Under the pieces are notes generated by a model that ran no database searches, was not told the origin of the DNA, and worked only from the letters and a program-made list of their open reading frames with translations. From positions 1 to 55,884 of the forward strand of contig QIIW01000065.1 of assembly GCA_003231645.1 (NCBI GenBank): DNA of 55,884 nucleotides, written 5' to 3'. Both the position numbers and the translations under genes were made by a program. Positions 1-7,089 of the stretch are shown one piece after another (the stretch's first letter is position 1; each line of letters opens with the position of its first letter). Source of the DNA: Acidimicrobiia bacterium (lineage in GTDB: Bacteria > Actinomycetota > Acidimicrobiia > Acidimicrobiales > Aldehydirespiratoraceae).

Positions 1-302
1 CTCCTCGTGTTGGCGACGATTGTCGGTGAGGCTGCCCTCGAGGAATGCCTCGACGATCATGCCGAGTGTGTAGAGAACCCCGCCGGTCCCGTCTCCTCGA
101 AACCGACCGTGGTCACGGTAATTCCGGTCTGGTAGACGGCGTCGAACAGGCCCAGACCGAGGATCCGATAGCCGACAACGCCGACGGCGAGGATCAACAC
201 GAGAACGGTGGCACCCAACCTGACCCGGCTCCACGGGTTCGGACCCGACGGACCGGAGCGGGTGGTCAGTCGCCCCGCGATCGGGGATCTCAGGTGCACC
301 AC
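1..302 (-). pseudogene. Potassium channel, frameshifted and truncated at the window edge
   Basis: The N-terminal part encodes a hydrophobic helix (VRLGATVLVLILAVGVVGYR) and the pore signature TVTTVGFEE, typical of two-helix TrkA/Kch-like potassium channels. After about position 80 the reading frame runs into a TGA at 59-57. The -1/+1 frame instead continues with GVLYTLGMIVEAFLEG, which is the inner helix of the same family. The residues normally found between filter and inner helix (roughly 18) are missing, so this looks like an out-of-frame internal deletion rather than a simple indel. The start is GTG at 302, or GTG at 299, 5-8 nt after GAGGAG. The RCK/TrkA-N domain would lie beyond the left edge. 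An assembly error is the main alternative. Confidence 0.7.
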
Positions 303-318
303 GACCACTCCTCGCGAC

Positions 319-492
319 TCATCCGGCAGACAGGGCCGTCGAGTTGTCGAGGATCTCCGGTGGGAACATCGGCACGGACAGCCCCACGTGGCCCGGCGCA
401 GCACCGGTCTTGCGCTCGATTGCGATCAAACACCGCTCGGTGACCACATCGCCCAGCGGCGCAGCAATCGGTGGTGGCAGGTATCCGGACAC
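319..492 (-). CDS. Small hypothetical protein (57 aa) upstream of the channel
   Basis: A short reading frame from GTG 492 to TGA 319, ending 16 nt before the channel start on the same strand. A G-rich stretch (GGGTCGGGGA) lies directly before the GTG, and an in-frame TAG lies just upstream of that, so 492 is the only standard start. The product begins MSGYLPPPIAAPLGDVVTER and ends with PMFPPEILDNSTALSAG. It has no membrane segment and no family I recognise. Codon choice is unremarkable for the window. It may be a genuine small partner of the channel or the C-terminal remnant of a larger gene. Confidence 0.4.
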   Translation of the reverse strand: MSGYLPPPIAAPLGDVVTERCLIAIERKTGAAPGHVGLSVPMFPPEILDNSTALSAG

Positions 493-566
493 TCCCCGAC
501 CCTATTGGCCCCGACCTTCCCCGGCCGCCACAGGGGGGCATCGGATCGACCAGGCAGACTGGTGCG

Positions 567-1307
567 ATGCACGCTTCGCAACGCTACGAACTGGAATACC
601 TGAGCGACCGGTCGATGCCCGGGGTCAGCCGTCGACGGGTGGGCGACTGGCTCCTGCGCGCCGATCGCGGCGCCACCGGGAGAGCCAACACGGTCTGGCC
701 GAACGGCCGACCAACCGGGTCGACCCCGGAAGCGATCGACGAGGTCGAGCAGTGGTATGAGTCGCGGCACCTCCGAGCCGGATTCCAGATCTTCAACGGC
801 TCGTCACCCGAACTCATCACCGAACTCGATCGACGAGGCTACGTGGAGGCCCCCGGCGCCATCGTCACGGTCGCCGAATTCGACGACCTCGATCTGACCA
901 CCGACCAGCGCACCGAGGGCCCCCTTCACTCGCTGGGCGAACCCGACCCGACACCCGCGTTCGCCGAGCTGGTGAGCGACCCTGACCGGACCCAAGAGAT
1001 GACCTCGACCTCCCTGCCTCAGTGGTTCCTCACGATCCACAGTGCCGACGGCCGGACGCTCGGAGGTGGCATGGCCACGATCGACGGGGCATGGCTGGGT
1101 GTCTTCGCCATGAAGACGGCCCCCGAGGCCCGCCGGACCGGGGTGGCCCACCGCGTGCTGAGAGATCTGGTCGAACACGGACGCCGCCGCGGGGCATCCC
1201 GGATCTGGCTCCAGGTGATGCACCACAACACCCCCGCTCGCCGGCTCTACACCGACACGGGGATGTCCGAGGCTCACCGGTATCACTACCGGTTCGCGGC
1301 TCGGTGA
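567..1307 (+). CDS. GNAT family N-acetyltransferase
   Basis: A 246-aa protein with a C-terminal GNAT fold. Residues about 185-205 (LGVFAMKTAPEARRTGVAHR) form the acetyl-CoA binding beta4/alpha3 motif with the RRTGVA pyrophosphate loop. WLQVMHHNTPARRLYTDTGM follows, the usual C-terminal block where an Asn-x-x-Ala-x-x-Leu-Tyr helix packs on the cofactor. The N-terminal half (residues 1-110) is a divergent second GNAT-like domain starting with a short PGVSRRRVGDWLLR segment often seen in actinobacterial double-GNAT proteins. It would transfer an acetyl group from acetyl-CoA to an amine of unknown identity. ATG 567 was chosen because family similarity begins there. The next gene starts 28 nt downstream. 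Confidence 0.85.
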   Translation: MHASQRYELEYLSDRSMPGVSRRRVGDWLLRADRGATGRANTVWPNGRPTGSTPEAIDEVEQWYESRHLRAGFQIFNGSSPELITELDRRGYVEAPGAIVTVAEFDDLDLTTDQRTEGPLHSLGEPDPTPAFAELVSDPDRTQEMTSTSLPQWFLTIHSADGRTLGGGMATIDGAWLGVFAMKTAPEARRTGVAHRVLRDLVEHGRRRGASRIWLQVMHHNTPARRLYTDTGMSEAHRYHYRFAAR

Positions 1308-1335
1308 ACATCTGGCGACGGAGGTGACCCGAGCC

Positions 1336-1703
1336 ATGTGGCATCCCACCAAGCCCGAGTTCGCAGCCGCCCGCAACTCCCTCTCGCTGGGCATGCCCTA
1401 CGGCGAACCGTACGTGATCGCTGCGGTGCGCTCGGTCCTCGGCGACATGGACGAGGCCACCGCCTCCGTTACGCCGCGGCGATGACGACATCGTTTCTGC
1501 TGCTGGTCTGGTTCATCCTCCTCGGCACGGTCACCCAACTATGGAAGACCCGGCGGATCTTCAACCCGTTGGCATGGTTTCGGCTCACATCGTGGAGCAT
1601 CCGCTTCGCGTTCGACGTGCTCCCGACCATGGTTGTGACCGTGCTGCCGGGTCATCACCCGAGCGATCTCACCGACCCGACCGGCCGGGTCAATCGGGTC
1701 TGA
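1336..1703 (+). pseudogene. PF10118-type predicted metal-dependent hydrolase, internally deleted
   Basis: ATG 1336 follows a strong Shine-Dalgarno (GGAGGTGA, 1320-1327) and encodes MWHPTKPEFAAARNSLSLGM..., the usual N-terminus of an actinobacterial predicted metal-dependent hydrolase subfamily. After about 40 residues the frame shifts and ends at TGA 1483. From about 1462 another frame carries the C-terminus of the same family (RLRYAAAMTTSFLLLVWF ... VLPTMVVTVLPGHHPSD), ending at TGA 1703. The central 130 or so residues, which carry the Glu/His metal ligands, are absent. The gene is therefore almost certainly non-functional, or the contig is wrongly joined here. The 3' end overlaps the convergent YciI gene by 14 nt. 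Confidence 0.7.
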
Positions 1704-1974
1704 TCACTTCTCTCCACGGCTTGATCGTGACCGAATCGAACAGCCCCGCGATCAGATAGGGGTCGCCGGTCGCCCACGACTCGACCGACGCGCGGTCGGG
1801 AAAGTCGAGTACCAGCATCGAACCGGTCATGGCCGATCCGTCGTCGGCCACGAAGGGACCACCGCGCACCACATGTTCGGTCGAGTCGGCCAGCCACGCC
1901 AAGTGGGCGTCGCGGTTCTCGAGTCGCAGCCGGCCACGATCCGAACGGTCCTCGGCAATCAATACCCAGAGCAT
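1690..1974 (-). CDS. YciI family protein
   Basis: A 94-aa YciI-like (dimeric alpha-beta barrel) protein. It shows the family pattern: N-terminal beta-strand MLWVLIAEDR, a central segment HLAWL, then GPFVADDGSAMTGSMLVLDF and the ATGDPYLIAGLFDSVTIKPW segment, where the Asp-Pro-Tyr motif and the C-terminal Trp are conserved. Function is not established for most members; some act as small hydrolases or dehalogenase-like enzymes using a His/Asp pair. ATG 1974 is preceded by GGAGG at 6 nt. It is divergent from the FrhB-like gene at 2061, and the 86 nt between them holds both promoters. Confidence 0.85.
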   Translation of the reverse strand: MLWVLIAEDRSDRGRLRLENRDAHLAWLADSTEHVVRGGPFVADDGSAMTGSMLVLDFPDRASVESWATGDPYLIAGLFDSVTIKPWREVIRPD

Positions 1975-2047
1975 GCGTCCTCCACGTGCGGCTAGCCAGA
2001 ATGCCGTCACCACGGTAGAGGAAGCTGCCAACGAGACGCTGTCCCGC

Positions 2048-2053
2048 TAGCTT
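2048..2053 (+). promoter_or_regulatory. Putative -10 box (TAGCTT) for a leaderless transcript
   Basis: TAGCTT lies 7 nt before ATG 2061 and matches the TANNNT form of actinobacterial -10 elements. At that spacing transcription would start at, or within a base of, the ATG. No Shine-Dalgarno is visible before 2061. The same arrangement recurs at several other genes in the window. Confidence 0.5.
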
Positions 2054-2060
2054 CGGCCCC

Positions 2061-3239
2061 ATGACCGACACCGAGGCAGCCGCGCCGGCGCAGAAGAAGG
2101 AACGCTGGACCTACCAATGGAAGGAACTCTTCTCGGAGGTCATCACCAGTGGCCTCTGCACCGGCTGCGCGGGATGCGTGGTCGCCTGCCCGCATCATGT
2201 GATCGGCTACGAGCACGAGCCCGGCGGCTACCACCCGTTCCATCTCGAGGACGAACTTGGCCCCGATGACTGCGTCCACGGCCAGAAGGGCTGTACTTCG
2301 TGCACGCGGGCCTGTCCCCGGTTCCGCATGTGGGAGCCCGAAGCCGACATGCACCTGCAGGCACGTGAACGCAATCCCGACGAGATGGCCGGCATCTACT
2401 CCGACATTCTCCTCGCTCGGGCATCCGACGACCTCGTCTACGAAACCGGACAGGACGGAGGCCTGGTGTCGGCCATGCTCATCTGGTGCCTGGAGAACGA
2501 CATCATCGATGGTGCTCTCACCAGCGACGTCGAGCCTCTGCCCGACGGCGAACCCGGATGGAAGGCCCGTCCGATGGTGGCCACCAACCGCGACGAAGTC
2601 CTTCGTGGTGCCGGAAGCCGTTACACCTACTCGGCCAACACCCTGGCCTTCGACGAAGCTCGCGACAGGGGACTCAGCCGCCTCGCTCTGGTCGGCATGG
2701 GCTGCCAGACTTCGGTGACACCGGTGATGCGGCACCGCAAGGTCGGCAAGGTCTCCAAGCCGATCAAGCTCAACATCGGCCTGTTGTGCTCGAAGTCGTT
2801 CGACGACTCGATCTTCGACGAGCTGTTCGAAGTGAAGTACGGCCTTCGCCGCGACAACATCGCCAAGATGAACATCAAGGGTGTGTTCCAGATCTGGACC
2901 AAGGACGGCCAATACCGCGAGATCAACCTCAAGGAATGCCACGCCTGGACCCGTGAGGGTTGCCTGCTCTGCCCCGATTTCGCAGCCGAACACGCCGATA
3001 TCTCCACCGGCGGGATCGGCAACGAGACCGACTGGACCCTCACCATCGTGCGCACCGACCTCGGTCGCTCCGTGATCGACGCCATGGTGGCCGACGGCAC
3101 GATCGAGACCCGACCCGGTGACGACGACCCCGCGGCCATCGCCCTTCTGCACCGCCTCGCCCAAAAGAGTCGCGAGCGCTGGCCCGAGTGGGCCCAGGAC
3201 CGTCCCCGTGCTGGAATACCCGTCGAGGTACGCGGTTGA
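2061..3239 (+). CDS. Coenzyme F420 hydrogenase/dehydrogenase beta-subunit family protein
   Basis: A 392-aa FrhB-like iron-sulfur flavoprotein. An N-terminal ferredoxin-type domain carries C33-x2-C36-x2-C39-x3-C43-P and C71-x6-C78-x2-C81-x3-C85-P, enough for two [4Fe-4S] clusters. The FrhB N-domain (around YETGQDGGLVSAMLIW) and C-domain follow, with GAGSRYTYSAN and LVGMGCQTSV, and further conserved cysteines (LLCSKSFDD; CHAWTREGCLLCPDF). Family members pass electrons between F420H2 and Fe-S partners through FAD; the substrate here is unknown. No hydrogenase large subunit is nearby, so it probably serves as a stand-alone F420-linked oxidoreductase. It sits 8 nt upstream of the candidate selenoprotein, which suggests co-transcription. 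Confidence 0.9.
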   Translation: MTDTEAAAPAQKKERWTYQWKELFSEVITSGLCTGCAGCVVACPHHVIGYEHEPGGYHPFHLEDELGPDDCVHGQKGCTSCTRACPRFRMWEPEADMHLQARERNPDEMAGIYSDILLARASDDLVYETGQDGGLVSAMLIWCLENDIIDGALTSDVEPLPDGEPGWKARPMVATNRDEVLRGAGSRYTYSANTLAFDEARDRGLSRLALVGMGCQTSVTPVMRHRKVGKVSKPIKLNIGLLCSKSFDDSIFDELFEVKYGLRRDNIAKMNIKGVFQIWTKDGQYREINLKECHAWTREGCLLCPDFAAEHADISTGGIGNETDWTLTIVRTDLGRSVIDAMVADGTIETRPGDDDPAAIALLHRLAQKSRERWPEWAQDRPRAGIPVEVRG

Positions 3240-3247
3240 ACGATCAT

Positions 3248-3892
3248 GTGACCGACACTTCCCCCGCCGCCGAAATCCACGACCTCGAATTCTGGGTCGA
3301 CCCCATTTGACCATGGTGCTGGGTGACGGCCCGTTGGGTCGTCGACGAGGTCGCGCCGGCCCGCGATCTGAGCATCACGTGGCAGCCGATCAGCCTGTAC
3401 TTCAAGAACCAGCCAAGTGAAGGTTCGTCCCGCCACGACCGGATGTTCTTCACCCATCGGCTCCTACGGGTGATGGAATCGATTCGGGCCGCCGAAGGTG
3501 ACGACGCCGTGTTCGACTTCTACTGGGAATGTGGCCGCCGGATCCACCACGACAAGTCGCTCGACTTCAGCGCCGCCGAGGCGGTGGCCTCGGCCGGATT
3601 CGATTCGGTGCACGCCGAAGCATTCGACGACGAGAAGTGGGACGCCGAGATCCGAACCCGGATGGACGCCGGCCTGGCCCTCACCGGTGACGAGGTCGGC
3701 ACTCCGATCATCGCATTCGACGATCGGAGTGGCGTGAGACAGGGGTACTTCGGCCCCGTCATCACCAAGGTCCCGCCCCACGAAGACTCCCTGGCCATGT
3801 GGGACGCACTCATGGCCATGATGAACATCGAGGGTTTCTGGGAACTCAAGCGCACCCGCACGGAGAATCCCGATTTCGGTGAACGCCCCTGA
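3248..3892 (+). CDS. Candidate selenoprotein: DsbA/FrnE-type thiol oxidoreductase with U-P-W-C active site
   Basis: Read from GTG 3248 through an in-frame TGA at 3308-3310, this gives a 214-aa protein of the DsbA-like family typified by Mycobacterium tuberculosis Rv2466c, a mycothiol-dependent nitroreductase. The residues before the TGA are LEFWVDPI and those after it are PWCWVTARWVV. Cys-homologs read FWFDPLCPWCWITSRW, so TGA falls exactly on the nucleophilic Cys and the product has U21-P-W-C24. The rest of the fold is intact, with the cis-Pro loop VGTPII and the C-terminal signature ELKRTRTENP. A hairpin fitting a bacterial SECIS lies 14 nt after the TGA. Length matches the family (Rv2466c is about 207 aa). 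Starting at the internal GTG 3323 would delete strand 1 and the active site. The alternative, a pseudogene with one nonsense mutation, does not explain why the stop sits on the redox Cys. SelA, SelB, SelD and tRNA-Sec are not in the window. Confidence 0.88.
3325..3343 (+). promoter_or_regulatory. Putative bacterial SECIS element
   Basis: GACGGCCC (3325-3332) pairs over its full 8 bp (one G-U) with GGGTCGTC (3336-3343), closing a GTT loop (3333-3335). The loop G lies 22 nt after the UGA at 3308-3310. Bacterial SECIS elements sit inside the coding region with the apical loop about 16-37 nt past the UGA and a guanosine at the loop start, usually followed by U; this hairpin fits all three points. 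It would recruit SelB with Sec-tRNA. Stem strength is helped by local GC content, so the hairpin alone is weaker evidence than its position after a UGA replacing Cys. Confidence 0.7.
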
Positions 3893-3955
3893 CCTGAGCC
3901 CACCCCGCCCGGCCGGTCTGGTGAACTGATCCGGTCGCCGCAGCGGCGGCACGGT

Positions 3956-5224
3956 TCACAGGACCGGGTCCAAGGCCTCCAGGGCACGGTCGACGTCGTC
4001 GGCTGTGTTGTAGTGAACCAGCGAGAGCCGGACCACGCCGTCGTCGGGTTCGAGGCCGAGTGCGGTGATCAACCGATGGGAATAGAAGTGGCCGTGGCCG
4101 CACGACACTTCCGAGGCAGTCAAGGCCGAGTACACGTCGGCTGAGGTCACCTTCTCACTGTGGAAACCGAACGTAGGGGCACGAACCGCGTGATCGGCCG
4201 ACCCGATGCCCACCAGCCTGACCCCGTCTCGCGCCGCCAGGAAGTCGAACAGAGGCTGCATCAGGGTCTGTTCGTGGGTCGCGAACAGCGCGAACACCTC
4301 GGCGATCCGCCCAGTGCGATCCACGGCACCGCCCGCACCGGCATCCGGCCCGAAATGGTGGGCATGAATTGCCTCGTAGTAGTCGACGATCCCACCCGAC
4401 GCGCCGATCTCGACGTGATCGGGTCCCGCTGGGGTGAGGCGAGTCGAGAGCTTCGACTCGTTGAAGTAGTGGCCCTCGTGGTGAACCGATTCGAGCAGAC
4501 TACGCCGCGTGTACATCATCCCGAGGTGGGGTCCGAAGGTCTTGTAGGCGCTGTAAAGGTAGACATCGCAGTCCAACGCCTTGACGTCGACCGGCGCGTG
4601 GGGTGCGTAGGAGACGCCATCGACCACGACGATGCCGCCGACGGCGTGAACCAGATCGGCCACCCGGCGCACCGGATTGATGGTGGCCACGACGTTGGAC
4701 GCGTGGGTGACCGCAACCAGCCGGGTTCGGTTGGTGATGAGCGCCTCGAGATCGGTGATGTCGAGCAGGCCGGTTGCCGGGTGGACCGACCACTGCTTCA
4801 CGACGATTCCGGTCTCGGCCAGCCGCCTCCATGATCCGATGTTGGCCTCGTGGTCCTGGTCGGTCACGACGATCTCATCGCCCTCGTCCCACCCGTAGCG
4901 CAAGGCTCGGGCGAGAACGTAGGTGTTCTGGGTGGTCGACGGGCCGAAATGGATCTCGTCCGAATCGGCATTGAAGGTGTCCGCCATCAACTCACGCGAG
5001 CGATCGATCGCCTCAGCGGCCCGCTTCGACGGTGCGTTGCCCCAACCCGGCTGGGCCTTGTGGAACGAGAACAGTTCCGTGACCTTGTCGATGACCTGAC
5101 TGGGGACGTAGCTCCCGCCGGCGTTGCCGAGGTGCGCCCAACGACCGGTCTCCGGATGGGAGAACGACGGAAACTGGCGGCGAACGAAGTCGAGGTCGAG
5201 GTCGAGCGACGACCCGGGCATCAT
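3956..5224 (-). CDS. Cysteine-desulfurase-like PLP enzyme (aminotransferase class V)
   Basis: A 422-aa fold-type I PLP enzyme of the SufS/CsdA-like family. The Schiff-base lysine is K228 in YLYSAYKTFGPH, the cofactor-binding aspartate is in VVVDGVSYAPH (D202), and a DHEAN motif (H125) stacks on the ring. The N-terminus (QFPSFSHPETGRWAHLGNAGGSYVP) matches the 'cysteine desulfurase-like protein' subfamily. The canonical RxGHHCAQP loop with the catalytic Cys is replaced by ASEVSCGHGHFYSH, so true persulfide chemistry is uncertain. It could be a desulfurase/selenocysteine lyase relative or another beta-eliminating enzyme. Its ATG overlaps the stop of the upstream lipoprotein gene (ATGA). No isc/suf scaffold genes are adjacent. 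Confidence 0.8.
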   Translation of the reverse strand: MMPGSSLDLDLDFVRRQFPSFSHPETGRWAHLGNAGGSYVPSQVIDKVTELFSFHKAQPGWGNAPSKRAAEAIDRSRELMADTFNADSDEIHFGPSTTQNTYVLARALRYGWDEGDEIVVTDQDHEANIGSWRRLAETGIVVKQWSVHPATGLLDITDLEALITNRTRLVAVTHASNVVATINPVRRVADLVHAVGGIVVVDGVSYAPHAPVDVKALDCDVYLYSAYKTFGPHLGMMYTRRSLLESVHHEGHYFNESKLSTRLTPAGPDHVEIGASGGIVDYYEAIHAHHFGPDAGAGGAVDRTGRIAEVFALFATHEQTLMQPLFDFLAARDGVRLVGIGSADHAVRAPTFGFHSEKVTSADVYSALTASEVSCGHGHFYSHRLITALGLEPDDGVVRLSLVHYNTADDVDRALEALDPVL

Positions 5225-5670
5225 TTCGTGGCTGCGGCTTCGATCTTGGAGAGCAACTCGCTGATCTGGGGCGGGATCGAAGTGGGATCCTTGCGCAGGT
5301 CCCCGTCGAGCTTCAAAAAGGCCGCGAAATCGCGGCCTGGCGTGGCGTTGGCACTGTCCTGGAGCACATTGCCCGGTTGGGTGATCTGCCCGCCGTAGTA
5401 GTTGACCAACGCCTCGAAAGATCGCGTGCAGTAGGTGTTGGCCTGGGCACTGGTCATCTTGCCGCTACCGGCGTTGGCCGTCTGGCAGGCCGTCACGAAG
5501 TTGGTCCGGACGCTGCCGTCGATGCCGGCTTCAGTCCATGATTTGGGGTCATTGCTGGAACCACAGGCAGAGGCGAACAGAACCAGCACCATCAGTCCGG
5601 CGAAGAACACCAGACGCGGTCTCCTACGAGTGTCGGTCACGGCAGGGAGGCTACCGGATCGCTTCGCCAT
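5221..5670 (-). CDS. Putative lipoprotein
   Basis: A 149-aa exported protein. After a basic N-terminus (TRRRPRL) a hydrophobic stretch VFFAGLMVLVLFASAC ends in a lipobox with Cys, followed by a short GSSND linker. The mature part has two further cysteines (TACQ, TYCTRS) that could form a disulfide, and an all-alpha look (NYYGGQITQPGNVL; PPQISELLSKIEAAATK). No family is recognised. ATG 5670 was chosen, but GTG 5640, which would shorten the n-region, is possible; neither has a clear Shine-Dalgarno. It is translationally coupled to the PLP enzyme downstream. Confidence 0.65.
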   Translation of the reverse strand: MAKRSGSLPAVTDTRRRPRLVFFAGLMVLVLFASACGSSNDPKSWTEAGIDGSVRTNFVTACQTANAGSGKMTSAQANTYCTRSFEALVNYYGGQITQPGNVLQDSANATPGRDFAAFLKLDGDLRKDPTSIPPQISELLSKIEAAATK

Positions 5671-5717
5671 CGCCCGACCGCGGTGATCGGTCGGGGTCGG
5701 GCGCCCCCGGACATCGC

Positions 5718-6443
5718 TCAAATCGAACAGATCCCCCTCGCCCGCGAGAACACCGCGTCGAGCATTTCCTCGGTGAGTCGACCGGTGAAAGTGTTCTGTT
5801 GGCTCACGTGGTAGCTGCCGATGAGCGTTCGCCCATCGGCCATGGGCACTTCGACACCGTGCCCGAACTTGGGCCGAGGCCTGATTCCGAGCTCACGGCA
5901 CGCGACCCGATAACCGAACGAACCGAGTGCCACGATCACTCTCAGCTCACTGAGGGCCCGTAGTTCACGGGCGAAGAACGGGCGGCAGCTGTCGCTCTCC
6001 TCTGGCGTCGGCCGGTTGGCCGGCGGTGCGCATTTCACCGGTGAGGTCACCCACACGTCCCTCAGCTCCAGACCATCGGCCTTCGCGGTGGACTCGGGCT
6101 GCGAGGCGTACCCGGCGCGCCACAATGCCCGGTAGAGCCAGTCGCCCGACCGGTCGCCGGTGAACATCCGGCCGGTCCGGTTGGCGCCGTGAGCCGCCGG
6201 CGCCAGGCCGACCACCATCAACCGGGCTGCGGGATCACCGAATCCGGGCACGGCGCGAGCCCAGTAGTCGTCGTCGCGGTAGGCGGCCCGCTTCACACGC
6301 CCGATCTCCTCGCGCCACTCCACGAGACGCGGGCAGGCCCGACACGACACCACATCGCGCTCGAGCGCGGCCAATCCCACCGTGTCGGGCTCCGGGCGAT
6401 CCACCGCGTTCACGTGCTGAAGGATACGTTGACCTTCATCCAT
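5718..6443 (-). CDS. Family 5 uracil-DNA glycosylase (UDGb)
   Basis: A 241-aa DNA repair glycosylase that removes uracil (and some deaminated purines) from DNA. Motif A is VVGLAPAAHGANRTGRMFT, and the later motif HVSQQNTFTGRL is the family 5 version of the catalytic/intercalating loop. Family 5 lacks the polar Asp of family 1 in motif A, as here (GLAPAA). Cysteines near the N-terminus (VSCRACPRLV) plus VKCAPPANRP and DSCRPF give the four-Cys [4Fe-4S] cluster typical of UDGa/UDGb. ATG 6443 shares a CATG with the start of the divergent phosphatase gene, so its promoter must lie inside that gene. Confidence 0.9.
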   Translation of the reverse strand: MDEGQRILQHVNAVDRPEPDTVGLAALERDVVSCRACPRLVEWREEIGRVKRAAYRDDDYWARAVPGFGDPAARLMVVGLAPAAHGANRTGRMFTGDRSGDWLYRALWRAGYASQPESTAKADGLELRDVWVTSPVKCAPPANRPTPEESDSCRPFFARELRALSELRVIVALGSFGYRVACRELGIRPRPKFGHGVEVPMADGRTLIGSYHVSQQNTFTGRLTEEMLDAVFSRARGICSI

Positions 6444-7089
6444 GGCACGAAGACCCGAACCCCCGAAACCGACCTTGGTGTTGTTCGTTCGCCACGGCCA
6501 GACCCCCACCACCGGGGCTTTGCTTCCCGGCCGCGCCCCTGGGCTCCATCTCAGCGACAAGGGCCGAACCCAAGCCGACACGGTCGCGGCCCGTATCGCC
6601 ACGCTGCCGTCGGTCGCTGCCGTTTACGCCTCACCGATGGAACGTACCCGCGAGACCGCCGCACCGATCGCCCGGTCCAGCAAGCTCCGTGTGCGCCGGG
6701 CCACGGGGCTCATCGAGTGTGATTTCGGGCGGTGGACCGGCAAGAAGCTGGCCGAGTTGCGCAAACTCGATTCCTGGCGGACGGTCCAGCGTTACCCCAG
6801 CGGATTCACGTTTCCCGGGGGCGAGTCATTCTCGGCACTGCAGGCCCGAGCTGTCGATTGCGTCCATGATCTGACGGCGCGCCATCGCGGCGAGACGATC
6901 GTGGCGGTCTCCCACGCCGACGTGATCAAGGCCGTACTGGCCGGCGCCACCGGCACCCATCTCGACCTCTTTCAGCGCATGGTCGTGTCACCGTGCTCCA
7001 TCACCGCCATCCTCTACACGTTCGACGGCCCGATCGTTCTGACCGTCAACTCCACCGGTGACGACATCAGCTCGCTGGCTCCGTCATGA
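6442..7089 (+). CDS. Histidine phosphatase family protein (MSMEG_4193 type)
   Basis: A 215-aa phosphoglycerate-mutase-like phosphatase. The catalytic RHG motif is in VLFVRHGQTPTTG, the second catalytic region is ASPMERTRETAAPI (Arg and Glu), and the distal His is in VAVSHADVIKAVL. LPGRAPGLHLSDKG is characteristic of the MSMEG_4193-like subfamily. It heads the conserved actinobacterial trio phosphatase-DUF3090-SCO1664, here with a 4-nt ATGA overlap to DUF3090. The natural substrate is unknown. ATG 6442 overlaps the start codon of the divergent glycosylase; TACGTT at 6425-6430 may be its -10 box, giving a very short leader. Confidence 0.9.
   Translation: MARRPEPPKPTLVLFVRHGQTPTTGALLPGRAPGLHLSDKGRTQADTVAARIATLPSVAAVYASPMERTRETAAPIARSSKLRVRRATGLIECDFGRWTGKKLAELRKLDSWRTVQRYPSGFTFPGGESFSALQARAVDCVHDLTARHRGETIVAVSHADVIKAVLAGATGTHLDLFQRMVVSPCSITAILYTFDGPIVLTVNSTGDDISSLAPS

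Noticed and set aside
3308..3310. TGA as a plain nonsense mutation
   Set aside because: The stop falls precisely on the redox Cys, there is no other damage over 214 codons, and a SECIS-like hairpin follows. Still possible, but less likely.
2007..3314. 435-codon open frame on the minus strand
   Set aside because: It is antisense to the well-supported FrhB-like gene, with low-complexity composition typical of high-GC shadow frames.
3323..3892. Start of the oxidoreductase at the internal GTG 3323
   Set aside because: This would remove the first strand and the whole U/C-P-W-C active site, although both are clearly encoded upstream in frame.
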